Part shown: piece after piece, positions 54,323 through 63,480 of the stretch
How the letters are laid out: each line of letters opens with the position of its first letter
Numbering within the stretch: the stretch's first letter is position 1
Assembly: GCF_021560015.1 (NCBI RefSeq)
Contig: NZ_CP073588.1
Location: 2,232,001 to 2,296,000 of the forward strand
DNA: 64,000 nucleotides
Source: Shewanella vesiculosa
GTDB lineage: Bacteria; Pseudomonadota; Gammaproteobacteria; Enterobacterales; Shewanellaceae
Reading direction: 5' to 3'
Notes under the pieces: generated by a model
Seen by the model: only the letters and a program-made list of their open reading frames with translations
Databases searched by the model: none
Told to the model about the DNA's origin: nothing
Made by a program: the position numbers and the translations under genes

Positions 54323-54832
54323 CTATTCACAGGGTCTTAACATGTGGAGCATTTTTGCCAGTTGCTCGATGCCGATCTGAGCGGGTTTGGGTAAGTTATC
54401 TAATTCAATAGATAACAATAGATTTTTAACTTGTAACCCTAACTCAGTATCCCCTTCTATACGTAATTTACGTTGAAAAAATAAGGTATCAGGATCTTCT
54501 ATCCCCGCGGCCACTAATATCAATTCCGGCACATTGGCACTTAAAGTCACATCAGGCTGAGTAAACGATCGTACTTGTAATTGTTGAGCAATCCCCACCT
54601 CAAAACGTAAACCAATATCATCAACACAAATCCCCACCCACTTGTGTTTGAGAAAATCGAGTTCATCAGACTGCAATTGTTCAGCTAACACTCGATTAAG
54701 CAGTGTATTGATCGCGGCTATTTTTAATGTTTCTGGCATGACACTGAGCGAGCTGCGACTAACCTGAGGTGCGAAATGCAATACCTTTTGCGCTAAGTGT
54801 TGCGATAATTGTTGTGATAATGCCTGAGTCAT
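54323..54832 (-). CDS. ubiT: ubiquinone biosynthesis accessory factor UbiT (SCP2 domain)
   Basis: 169-residue SCP2 sterol-binding-type protein (E. coli YhbT) required for O2-independent ubiquinone synthesis, where it is thought to bind the isoprenoid quinone intermediates. The SCP2 fold region includes WVGICVDDIGLRFEVGI and DVTLSANVPELILVAAGIEDPDTLFFQRKLRIEGDTELGLQVKNLL. Divergent from ubiU by 140 bases, so both likely share a regulatory region. Confidence 0.93.
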   Translation of the reverse strand: MTQALSQQLSQHLAQKVLHFAPQVSRSSLSVMPETLKIAAINTLLNRVLAEQLQSDELDFLKHKWVGICVDDIGLRFEVGIAQQLQVRSFTQPDVTLSANVPELILVAAGIEDPDTLFFQRKLRIEGDTELGLQVKNLLLSIELDNLPKPAQIGIEQLAKMLHMLRPCE

Positions 54833-54971
54833 CGAGAGTACCTACTTGCAAATAGAGCCAATAATCAAGTGAGTTTACTGGTAATTTATCTAACGAAACC
54901 TGTTTTAAATCAAATCATGTTAACTCAATCACATTTACACTCCTGTTCTTTGAAAAAATGAGAACACCAAT

Positions 54972-55973
54972 ATGGAACTCTTATGCCCCGCCGGTAATTT
55001 AGCGTCACTCAAAGCCGCGCTCAATGCCGGTGCTGATGCGGTTTACCTTGGACTAAAAGATGACACCAATGCGCGTTCGTTTGCAGGATTAAACTTTTCT
55101 GCCCCACAGCTAGCTCAAGCGACTCACTTAGCCCATAACCAAGGCCGAAAGGTGTTTTTAACCCTAAACACCTTCCCTAAACCCGGTGAGGAACATCGCT
55201 GGTATCAAGCAGTTGATTTAGCCGCACAATTAGAAATGGATGCGCTTATCGTTGCCGATTTATCATTACTCGATTATGCCCACCAGCATTATCCACACCT
55301 TCCGTTGCATTTATCGGTGCAAGCGAGTGCGACCAACCTCGGAGCGCTGTCATTTTACCAACAAGCTTTTAATATTGAACGGGCTGTATTACCACGAGTG
55401 CTGTCAATAAAGCAGGTTCGGGATTTAGCGAAAGTCAGCTCTGTTGATCTGGAAGTCTTTGCGTTTGGTAGTTTGTGCATCATGGCGGAAGGACGTTGTC
55501 ATTTATCATCATATGTTACAGGTCAATCCCCGAATACCGGTGGCTCATGCTCTCCCGCGAATCATGTTCGCTGGCAAGACAGTGGCAGTGATAAATTAAC
55601 CAGACTGAATAATGTGTTAATCGATAAAGCCGATGCGAGTCAACAACTGGGCTATCCCGTGGTCTGTAAGGGTCGATATGTTGCTGAATACGATCAAGAT
55701 GCAAAATATTTACTCGAATCACCCACCAGCTTAAGCACCTTAAGCTTATTACCTGAACTCGCTAAAGCGGGCATCAAATCACTCAAAATTGAAGGACGTC
55801 AGCGCAGCCCTGCTTATGTAAGTCAAGTGACCCACGTTTGGCGCAGTGCTATCGACACTTATTTGGCCAATCCCGATTCGTTTTGCGAACAACCACAATG
55901 GACGCAAGCATTGGCTAAAGTATCCGAAGGACAAATCACCACATTGGGCGCTTATCAGCGTCAATGGCAATAA
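54972..55973 (+). CDS. ubiU: O2-independent ubiquinone hydroxylase subunit UbiU
   Basis: U32 family, 333 residues (E. coli YhbU 331). Starts MELLCPAGNLASLKAALNAGADAVYLGL. The 4Fe-4S ligands are expected in GSLCIMAEGRCHLSSYVTG, GGSCSPANH and VVCKGRY. Forms a heterodimer with UbiV that hydroxylates quinone precursors with prephenate as oxygen donor under anoxia. Nine bases separate it from ubiV. Confidence 0.95.
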   Translation: MELLCPAGNLASLKAALNAGADAVYLGLKDDTNARSFAGLNFSAPQLAQATHLAHNQGRKVFLTLNTFPKPGEEHRWYQAVDLAAQLEMDALIVADLSLLDYAHQHYPHLPLHLSVQASATNLGALSFYQQAFNIERAVLPRVLSIKQVRDLAKVSSVDLEVFAFGSLCIMAEGRCHLSSYVTGQSPNTGGSCSPANHVRWQDSGSDKLTRLNNVLIDKADASQQLGYPVVCKGRYVAEYDQDAKYLLESPTSLSTLSLLPELAKAGIKSLKIEGRQRSPAYVSQVTHVWRSAIDTYLANPDSFCEQPQWTQALAKVSEGQITTLGAYQRQWQ

Positions 55974-55982
55974 GGTTACAGA

Positions 55983-56930
55983 ATGAAAATATCTCTTGCT
56001 CCAATTAGCTACTGCTGGTCAAAACCTGACGTTGAGCTTTTCTATCAACAAGTGGCTTTAAGTCATATCGATACTGTTTACTTAGGTGAAACCGTGTGCA
56101 GTCGTCGCCGCGAACTCAAGTTTAACGACTATCTTGATCTGGCGAATATGCTTAAGTCTCATGGTAAACATGTGGTGTTATCGACCATGGCACTAATAGA
56201 AGCACAATCAGAGCTCAGTGAATTAAAAAAAGCGATTGAGAATGGTGACTTTAGTATTGAAGCTAATGATATGGCGGCAGTACATTATGCACAGCAAGCC
56301 AAAGTTGCTTTTGTGTGCGGACCAATGATTAATAATTACAATCGGGCCAGTCTGGATTTACTGCATAAAAAAGGCATGTTCCGTTTTGTTATGCCATGTG
56401 AGTTATCTCAACAGTGGTTAAGTCGTATCATCAATCAAGGTGATAAACCCAAGTTTGAAATTGAAGTGCTCGGCCACGGCTATATGCCGTTAGCTCTTTC
56501 AGCGCGCTGCTTTACCGCTAAGCATTACCAGTTACCGAAAGATAAATGCCAAACGATTTGCCAACGCCACAGCAAAGGTTTATTGGCTCAAACTCAAGAG
56601 TCGCAGCCCTTATTACGCTTAAATGGCATTCAAACTCAATCAGCGGCACAAATAAACCTGATTAACCAAATTCCCCAGATGATCACCATGGGAGTGGACT
56701 ATTGGCGGATTTCACCCAACAAATTAACCGATATTGACTTGGGTTCTGAGCTTGCCAGCGCACTACAACAGGTAACAAACGACCCATTTAATACTGAAGA
56801 ACTATTCAATCAACAATTTAATCACAAGCAGCATACTGCAATCATTCATCATCATTGCAATGGTTACTGGTTCGGATTGCCGGGCATGGACTATCGCCAA
56901 GAGAACCAAGAAACTGTGTTTCCGTCATAA
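55983..56930 (+). CDS. ubiV: O2-independent ubiquinone hydroxylase subunit UbiV
   Basis: U32 family, 315 residues, partner of UbiU. Cys ligands can be placed in GETVCSRRRE (near residue 39), SARCFTAKHYQLPKDKCQTICQRH (near 180, 193, 197). AAGG before the ATG. With ubiT and ubiU this gives a complete anaerobic ubiquinone route. Confidence 0.95.
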   Translation: MKISLAPISYCWSKPDVELFYQQVALSHIDTVYLGETVCSRRRELKFNDYLDLANMLKSHGKHVVLSTMALIEAQSELSELKKAIENGDFSIEANDMAAVHYAQQAKVAFVCGPMINNYNRASLDLLHKKGMFRFVMPCELSQQWLSRIINQGDKPKFEIEVLGHGYMPLALSARCFTAKHYQLPKDKCQTICQRHSKGLLAQTQESQPLLRLNGIQTQSAAQINLINQIPQMITMGVDYWRISPNKLTDIDLGSELASALQQVTNDPFNTEELFNQQFNHKQHTAIIHHHCNGYWFGLPGMDYRQENQETVFPS

Positions 56931-56943
56931 AAACTCAGCCGAT

Positions 56944-56997
56944 TGCCATTAATGCAACCACTCATAATAATGATAATATTCATGTTCATTAATGGCA
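56944..56997. repeat. inverted repeat after ubiV
   Basis: TGCCATTAATG and CATTAATGGCA are perfect complements separated by 32 bases. No T-run follows, so it may be an operator or an extended hairpin. Confidence 0.5.
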
Positions 56998-57175
56998 TAC
57001 AAGCGACTTAAAAACTCACACACTCAAAGATGAAACACTCCAGAAACAAATCATTAACCAAATGATTATATTAGTTATTTATCATGTATAACATTATTCC
57101 CGCAAAGTAAATATCTACTCATATTTAACTAATATCTATTCGATTAAGTTATCATTTTACATACAGCAAAGAAGG

Positions 57176-57262
57176 GGGTAACCTTGCCTACCCAAAAAAC
57201 ACAACTGAATGGACATTCAATCTCTGTCCATAAGAAACAGTTGGATAGCCAAGCTGGCCAAC
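57176..57262 (+). promoter_or_regulatory. possible structured 5' leader (three hairpins)
   Basis: Hairpin 1 pairs GGGTA (57176-57180) with TACCC (57189-57193). Hairpin 2 pairs TGGACA (57210-57215) with TGTCCA (57225-57230). Hairpin 3 pairs GTTG (57240-57243) with CAAC (57259-57262) and inner GCC with GGC. The ribosome-binding site AAGGTG follows about 15 bases later. Stems are short, so this is tentative. Confidence 0.35.
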
Positions 57263-57291
57263 TTACAGCAAATACGTAAGGTGTATTTAAC

Positions 57292-58644
57292 GTGACACAC
57301 AAAAAACATAACATTAAAACAATTCTTACCTTTATCATTCCGTCACTGATTGGTTTGTTACTGTTTATGACGCCTATCACTGTCAATGGTTCGATTACCA
57401 TCCCAATTGCAATCATTTCAAAAGCATTGCAAAACCAAATGGGCAGTTCGATTCAGCTTATTGTGACCTGCATCGTTGTATTTATGGCAATAGCCTCATT
57501 GCTCACCCAGCTTATGAATCCTAAATTTGTGCGTAAAAATATTTTTTTACGCACCTTATTAAAAGTAAATTTATTTTGGTTAGCCGTGCGGATATTAGGC
57601 GCGGTCTTTATTGTCATGGTTTATTTGCAGATGGGACCTGATGCGATTACTTCATCGGCAACGGGTGGTTTAGTCTTAAATGATTTAGTGCCAGTACTAT
57701 TTTCAGTCTTTATCTTTGCAGGCATGTTATTGCCGCTATTACTCAATTTTGGTTTATTGGAGTTTTTTGGCACGTTATTAACCAAAGTGATGCGTCCAAT
57801 ATTCAATTTACCCGGACGCAGTGCGATTGACTGTATGGCATCCTGGTTAGGTGATGGCAGTGTGGGTATTTTAATGACCACCAAACAATACGAAACCCGT
57901 TTTTACACGGCACGAGAAGCAGCCGTTATTGGTACCACTTTTTCAGCGGTATCGATAACTTTCAGTCTAGTGGTTATATCGCAAGTAAAACTTGAGCACT
58001 TGTTTGTACCATTCTATCTCACTGTGTGTTTGGCAGGATTTGTCGCCGCTATCATAGTGCCGAAATTACCGCCGTTATCATGGAAAAAAGATCTGTATAT
58101 CGACGACACCCCACGCCATGAAGATGATGAAACAATTCCTGCCAGTCACGGTGTCTTTTCATGGGGATTTGAACAAGCAATGCAGCGAGCATCCTCTGCT
58201 GGTGGCATTAAACATGTCCTAACAGAAGGGATTAAAAACGTTGTTGATATGATTTTTGGGGTAATTCCAGTCGTTATGGCTATTGGTACCGTAGCGTTAG
58301 TGCTCGCTGAACATACACCAATTTTTAACTACTTAGGTATGCCATTTATTCCACTGTTAGAGCTACTACATATTCCTGAAGCCACTGAAGCCTCAAAAAC
58401 AATTGTGGTAGGATTTGCCGATATGTTTATTCCATCTATATTGGCCAGCTCTATTGAGTCTGACTTAACCCGTTTTGTCATTGCGGCATTATCTGTCACT
58501 CAGCTTATTTATATGAGTGAAGTGGGTGCTCTTTTGATTGGTAGTAAAATTCCGGTGAACTTTTTTGAGTTGTTCGTTATCTTTATCCTACGGACATTAG
58601 TAACGCTTCCTATTATTGCATTAATGGGCCATTTACTGATTTAG
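57292..58644 (+). CDS. YjiH family inner-membrane protein (nucleoside-recognition domain)
   Basis: 450 residues, starts at GTG with AAGGTG nine bases upstream. About ten hydrophobic segments. The family signature with Gly/Asp-rich FNLPGRSAIDCMASWLGDGSVGILMTTKQYE sits near residues 175-205, as in spore-maturation-type gate domains, and a second copy-like half follows GFADMFIPSILASSI. Function of YjiH is not firmly known; a nucleoside or amino-acid-derived substrate transporter is plausible. A strong terminator follows. Confidence 0.85.
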   Translation: MTHKKHNIKTILTFIIPSLIGLLLFMTPITVNGSITIPIAIISKALQNQMGSSIQLIVTCIVVFMAIASLLTQLMNPKFVRKNIFLRTLLKVNLFWLAVRILGAVFIVMVYLQMGPDAITSSATGGLVLNDLVPVLFSVFIFAGMLLPLLLNFGLLEFFGTLLTKVMRPIFNLPGRSAIDCMASWLGDGSVGILMTTKQYETRFYTAREAAVIGTTFSAVSITFSLVVISQVKLEHLFVPFYLTVCLAGFVAAIIVPKLPPLSWKKDLYIDDTPRHEDDETIPASHGVFSWGFEQAMQRASSAGGIKHVLTEGIKNVVDMIFGVIPVVMAIGTVALVLAEHTPIFNYLGMPFIPLLELLHIPEATEASKTIVVGFADMFIPSILASSIESDLTRFVIAALSVTQLIYMSEVGALLIGSKIPVNFFELFVIFILRTLVTLPIIALMGHLLI

Positions 58645-58680
58645 TAGGCGCAACTAAACATAACATCTTAATATCAACTC

Positions 58681-58704
58681 AGGAGCGCATTGCGCTCCTT
58701 TTTT
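58681..58704 (+). terminator. terminator after the YjiH-type gene
   Basis: AGGAGCGC and GCGCTCCT pair around ATT and are followed by a T-run. Confidence 0.92.
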
Positions 58705-58802
58705 ATACAAAATATTCTCTGCGTAACCGAGATAAATCGAGTATGCTTAACAAATAAGCATTGGCTATGTACCATAGCCATATTGATGACTAAGGGTGAA
58801 CC

Positions 58803-59169
58803 ATGGACAACAGACGTAAATTTTCTCGTATTTTATTTGCAGCCAGTGCGCATCTTGCGCAAACAGAACAAACTTGGCGCACTAAAATTTTAGATTTAAG
58901 TCTCAATGGCGCTCTAGTAGAACTGCCAGCAGGTTATACTGGTCAGCTACATACCATTTTAACCTTAGCGTTTGTGTTAGCCGATTCTGATATTGAACTG
59001 CACATGGAGGCGGAAATTGTTCATAAGACCCCAGAACATCTTGGGCTTAAAATGCACTCATATTGATGTTGACAGCATTACTCATCTGCGCCGTATTATC
59101 GAACTCAATATGGGCGATGCAGAATTATTAGATCGTGAGCTTACCTCGTTAATCACACCAGTTCCTTAA
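58803..59169 (+). pseudogene. small PilZ-domain protein, one frame break
   Basis: Single PilZ domain that would bind c-di-GMP: RRKFSR holds the Arg motif and DLSLNGALVEL the DxSxxG motif. The frame as written ends at 59066 (87 residues, HLGLKMHSY), but dropping one A from AAAA at 59049-59052 continues it as [15 protein letters not shown]... to 59169, giving 121 residues, the size of related proteins. AAGGGTG precedes the ATG. Likely cytoplasmic. The shortened form would keep both ligand motifs but lose the C-terminal helix. Confidence 0.85.
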
Positions 59170-59193
59170 GCTTGCAGATAAACCATGAGATGT

Positions 59194-59224
59194 AAAAAAG
59201 GTAAGCCAATGACTTACCTTTTTT
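59194..59224. terminator. bidirectional terminator between pilZ and radA
   Basis: AAAAAAGGTAAG and CTTACCTTTTTT form a 12-base-pair stem; both strands have the U-tract. It serves the convergent pilZ and radA genes. Confidence 0.92.
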
Positions 59225-59254
59225 ATACCAATAGCCCGCTGTATTACTCGAAAA

Positions 59255-60633
59255 TTAATTAATCAGCTCAAGTAACTCGTGGATAGTTTTAACTGGGATG
59301 ATTTTTGCGCCGAGCCCTTCCATGGTTTTATGATAATTACGAAATGGAATAAAAATCTCCGTAAAACCATGCTGCGCAGCTTCTCTCACTCTGGGCACTC
59401 CGCTATCAATTGGGCGCACATCACCATTCAAGCTCAACTCACCCATAATACAAGTGGTTCTTGGCACCACAAAGTCATTTAAACTGCTCAATAATGCTGT
59501 CACAAGCGCTAAATCGATACAGGTTTCTGACTCATCAATTTTTAACCCACCAACGATATTAAAAAATGTGTCGTGGAATATTTTGGTTTTAGTATGTTTA
59601 CGCAAAATACCGGTTAACATTTTAATCCGATTCATGTTTAACCCCACACATACACGCTGGGGAAATTCTGATTCAGTTTCAGTTGTTAAACATTGGATTT
59701 CTAATAGTAAATTACGGTTACCTTTACGAATACAGGTAATAGTCGAGCCAGGTGACTCTGTAGTAGAACCCGATAAGAATATCTCACTGGGATTATCTAC
59801 GCTCACCATACCGCGTTCGCTCATACGGAATATGCCCACGGTATCAACATCACCAAAACGGTTTTTATTGGCGCGCAAAGTGCGAATTTGACCATCATTA
59901 GTGTCGATATGTAACAGTGAATCCACGATATGCACTAAGGTTTGCGGTCCAGCAATTTCGTTATTTTTATTCACATGAGCAATAATGAACATGGTGACAT
60001 TATTTTTTTTACAATATTGCGTAAATGCCTGCGCCGCCGTTTTAACTTGTGAAGGCGATCCAGGGCTGCCATTGGCGGCATCAGTGACGACCGCTTGAAT
60101 AGAGTCAATCACCGCAAACTTGATTTGCTTGGCTTCTAATTCCTCAATAATAGCTTCTACACTGGTTTCAGACAGCAAAAACAAGTTATCTTCGTTGTAA
60201 TGAAGCTTTAAACGATTAACTCGGTTTTTAAACTGCGATAATGACTCTTCTGCAGTACAGTATAATGATGCCATCGACTGTGACATTCGGGCCACTAGAT
60301 CAGATAACAAGGTCGTTTTACCTGCGCCAGGATCACCGGAAATAATATTCACCGAGCCCGTGGTTAAACCACCGCTAAGCACTCGGTCTAATTCACCGAT
60401 CTCAGTAAGTCTTTTTTTCAGCATCCTGTGACTCAACTTCACTGAGTTTTTTTGAACCACCACCAGCAGCACCGGCGTATCCCAATACCGAAGTACGAGA
60501 AGTAGTGTTTTTTTGTGGCAGATAATTTCATTTCCACTAAAGAGTTCCACGCACCACAACGACACTGTCCCTGCCAACGAGGATAATCTAGGCCGCAATC
60601 GTCACAAACAAATGCCATTTTTGGAGCTTTTGC
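59255..60633 (-). pseudogene. radA: DNA repair protein RadA, two frame breaks
   Basis: RecA-like branch-migration ATPase with a Lon-like C-terminal domain. Start MAKAPKMAFVCDDCG at 60633. Domains: zinc finger (CDDC...CRC, spacing CxC in the second pair rather than CxxC), Walker A GDPGAGKTTLL, the RadA motif KNRFG, then the Lon-like part. Two A7 runs, 60508-60514 and 60412-60418, each carry one A too many; with six A the protein is 458 residues (E. coli 460). As written the N-terminal piece ends after 64 of its own residues and the main ORF lacks a proper start. The core sequence is clearly divergent from E. coli RadA. Confidence 0.85.
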
Positions 60634-61060
60634 CATGTTAATTCCCATGTTGCAAATCAATTAATACAATAAGATTGATACTATTAGGTCTGAGGACCAA
60701 TCGATAATCACTGTGAACATATCATTCTCTATTAGTCATACCAGCTGCTCATCAATACAACTATAACGGCTTAAACCACTCATAAGACAATAATAACAAT
60801 CAGCTTTACAGAGTTCTTTACGATTAACACCTTGCCCACACGCCATGTACACAAACGCTAAGCCATTATGAATAAGCTTCAAGAACACCAAGATACCGTT
60901 AAGACACTATGTTCATCTGAACGGTAAAATAATTAGCCCTAAAATCATTTCAGCATAACTCTCGAACAAGGTTCAAATCTATATTACTATAAAGATCAGC
61001 ACTTTCTTGCCGATAAAATTATTAGCCAGACTCACAATAAACAATTAAAACGACAAAATA
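60634..61060. other. divergent spacer between radA and the double-PilZ gene
   Basis: About 430 bases with no credible ORF. It should hold the promoters of both genes. No recognised motif. Confidence 0.6.
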
Positions 61061-63445
61061 ATGAGTTTAGATAACCACAGTGCATTAATCGAACAACTAA
61101 AACCTCTGTTCATGGAACCTGATTTTCAGGACGTTTTTGAGCAGTTAACTGCTGACGAATCAAATTCCACCCGTTTTCTTCTGAAAATGGAGCTCAACCG
61201 TATCTCATCATTGTGTAACAGAATTATAGATTTACGAGATAAAACAGAACTCCCTTGCAAAGAAGTCGTTATCGCTAATCAAAAGCACTTCCTTGACCAA
61301 CCCGCTAAGGAGGCTTTAGAGCAAGCACTGCCTTTATACCGCAATCAATATACTCTAGGGGTATACGAACAGGTTATTAAAGCCCATAAGCTGCGACGCA
61401 TAAAATTAAGAGAAAATATTCCTGCTGAGGCTATTGGCGAAGACAATCCATTTTTAATCCCTGGGGTCGTACTCGGAAGTTACTTTAATCGCTGCGAAGA
61501 ACGAATGAATTATAGCATTCGAATTCTGGTTTCTCAGCAAGGAATACCCGAAGTTAATGGTATGACACTAGATTTATCTGTGGGCGGTGCGCGGATTAAG
61601 TTGCCATTAAAACACCAACTGGATCAAGACAAACCAGTTAAAATTAAACTGCTTGAAGTCAGTGATGAGTTTTATGTAGAAGAGCTACAGCATGGCATTG
61701 AATATCAAATAGTTGATGTTCAAAATAAAGACAATACAGCGATTTTTAGACTGAAAAGACTTGGTGGTGGAGAAGCATTAGATAACTTGCTATCACAGCT
61801 GATCCGCAGCTATAAATTCCGCTATAAAGTGGATGTCAACGATGTCATTGTTACAGCTACGGGTTTAGGTTATGAGCGTCATTACTTACCACTACTAACC
61901 CATTTACCATTATATATCTCCATTGTTGACGGAAAACCACTGATAGCCTATGAATTGCTCGGCAGAGGTAATCAACCGATCCAACATTATTTTCTAGATG
62001 AAAATCAAATTAGCCAGCTACCGAGTTTCATTAATACTCGCCGCTTGACCCAATTGATTAAACATCCAGACAATAATGAACATTGTTACTTATTCAGTTT
62101 TACTCATAGCGCCCATGGGAAAGTGCATTTTTACTCTGCTACATTAGCAGAGCTCAGAGCAACTAAAAATCTTCATCTATTTTTAGGTTTTGCCTCTACC
62201 AAAGCGAGCTGGCGAGTGTTTAGAATTGTCATGCAGCCTATCGATCATAGTAAGAATTATAAAAACTCTACATTACCGGGTGATGATGCTCGATATGGCG
62301 CACTTACCGAACAACAATTAGCTCAATTTAGCCATACGTTACAATTAATTGACTTAACAAATAAAGAAGCAAATGAAGACTATCAAAGTTGGTTTGATAA
62401 ATCCGATGTAAATGGTTTAAAGATATTTTCGCAAGCAAAAACAAAACAACACAGCATTAAAAAAGTATCAATGCCATTTAGTGAACGACGCCATGAAGCT
62501 CGGTTCGCCTTTAAAACCTCAATCACAATTCAGCAAGGCGATAAAAAAGCCACCGGTATTACTCACGATATTTCGAGTCGAGGTTTACAACTCACGTTTG
62601 AAACTTCGACGGATTTTAATGAACCTGGTGCGGTAACATTATCATTTCCACGTCTACAAGCCGCAGCAGGCAAAGCCAATTTAACCCATTTACCTTATCA
62701 GTTAATCCGCAGCAGAATGGGGGGGAAGACTTTGCATTTAAGCGCTTTAATAGGCCATACACCCCATGATGGCGTTGAGTTTTTAAGTAAATTAATTGCC
62801 CACAACAAACAGAAGTTTGAGCAACTATCCGATCATGAAGGTCAGCAAAAAGAGCTGGCTGATGGCATGAAAAACCTGTTCATGCGCCAGTTACCCGGTG
62901 TACCATATTTTATCGAAAAAACAGTAAAATCAGCACAAATGGCTTACATAGGTATTGGTACAACGACGGATGAAATTAGCCACTTATTTGCCCAAGATAG
63001 TGACAAAGTACTGCAGTACAATTTAATGCCGCTGCTGGAAAATAACCTACTGAAACAAAAGATTATTGACCCTATCAAATTAATGAAACCGAATCAGGAT
63101 ATGGTTTTCTTTGAAGTGTTTATGCAACTGACTCGCCACGCTAGAGGAACAGTACAGATCCAATGTAAACTTAAATCTGAAATCGGTGATCGTGAGCAGC
63201 AAATTCAATTTATCACCCAAAGTAAAAAAGCTGGGCGCTTTATGGCATTAAGAGTGTACTTAGGGGCAACTGACAAGCCTGATATGAGCTATATTCGACG
63301 CGAGCTAGAGTTTATCCACATTCATGCTAACCACAGAGCAAAGCACCTAGAAGAGCAATTATGGAGAGTGATTGGTTCAGGTGAACTATTAGATATTACT
63401 GCTGAAGTTGAACTCCGTTTTCCTAGCTTAATGCCTGCAGCCTAG
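61061..63445 (+). CDS. large PilZ-domain protein with two PilZ modules
   Basis: 794 residues, no signal peptide or membrane segment seen. First PilZ: NRCEERMNYSIRI with DLSVGGARIKL (about residues 148-185). Second PilZ: ERRHEARFAFKTS with HDISSRGLQLTF (about 472-515). The remaining regions, including a C-terminal third (FMRQLPGVPYFIEKTVKSAQ onward), match nothing I recognise. The two intact ligand signatures predict binding of c-di-GMP by both modules. No ribosome-binding site is obvious before the ATG. It looks monocistronic, divergent from radA. Confidence 0.88.
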   Translation: MSLDNHSALIEQLKPLFMEPDFQDVFEQLTADESNSTRFLLKMELNRISSLCNRIIDLRDKTELPCKEVVIANQKHFLDQPAKEALEQALPLYRNQYTLGVYEQVIKAHKLRRIKLRENIPAEAIGEDNPFLIPGVVLGSYFNRCEERMNYSIRILVSQQGIPEVNGMTLDLSVGGARIKLPLKHQLDQDKPVKIKLLEVSDEFYVEELQHGIEYQIVDVQNKDNTAIFRLKRLGGGEALDNLLSQLIRSYKFRYKVDVNDVIVTATGLGYERHYLPLLTHLPLYISIVDGKPLIAYELLGRGNQPIQHYFLDENQISQLPSFINTRRLTQLIKHPDNNEHCYLFSFTHSAHGKVHFYSATLAELRATKNLHLFLGFASTKASWRVFRIVMQPIDHSKNYKNSTLPGDDARYGALTEQQLAQFSHTLQLIDLTNKEANEDYQSWFDKSDVNGLKIFSQAKTKQHSIKKVSMPFSERRHEARFAFKTSITIQQGDKKATGITHDISSRGLQLTFETSTDFNEPGAVTLSFPRLQAAAGKANLTHLPYQLIRSRMGGKTLHLSALIGHTPHDGVEFLSKLIAHNKQKFEQLSDHEGQQKELADGMKNLFMRQLPGVPYFIEKTVKSAQMAYIGIGTTTDEISHLFAQDSDKVLQYNLMPLLENNLLKQKIIDPIKLMKPNQDMVFFEVFMQLTRHARGTVQIQCKLKSEIGDREQQIQFITQSKKAGRFMALRVYLGATDKPDMSYIRRELEFIHIHANHRAKHLEEQLWRVIGSGELLDITAEVELRFPSLMPAA

Positions 63446-63480
63446 GTAATACTCAAGCAAGGATAAAATAATCGCTAGCG

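Larger units (their letters stand above)
56931..57291. other. spacer and structured leader upstream of the YjiH-type gene
   Basis: About 360 bases. The left half carries an 11-base inverted repeat (56944-56954 and 56987-56997). The right half (57174-57262) can form three hairpins in a row ahead of the start codon. No match to a known riboswitch recognised. Confidence 0.5.

Noticed and set aside
58690-58893. 67-codon ORF overlapping the start of the PilZ gene
   Set aside because: Starts inside a terminator stem and overlaps pilZ in another frame; no homology-like features.
60412-60514. Programmed ribosomal frameshifting at radA A7 tracts
   Set aside because: The A AAA AAG heptamer supports a minus-one slip, but the correct frame needs the loss of one base (plus one). 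Two such events would be needed, so sequence error is simpler.
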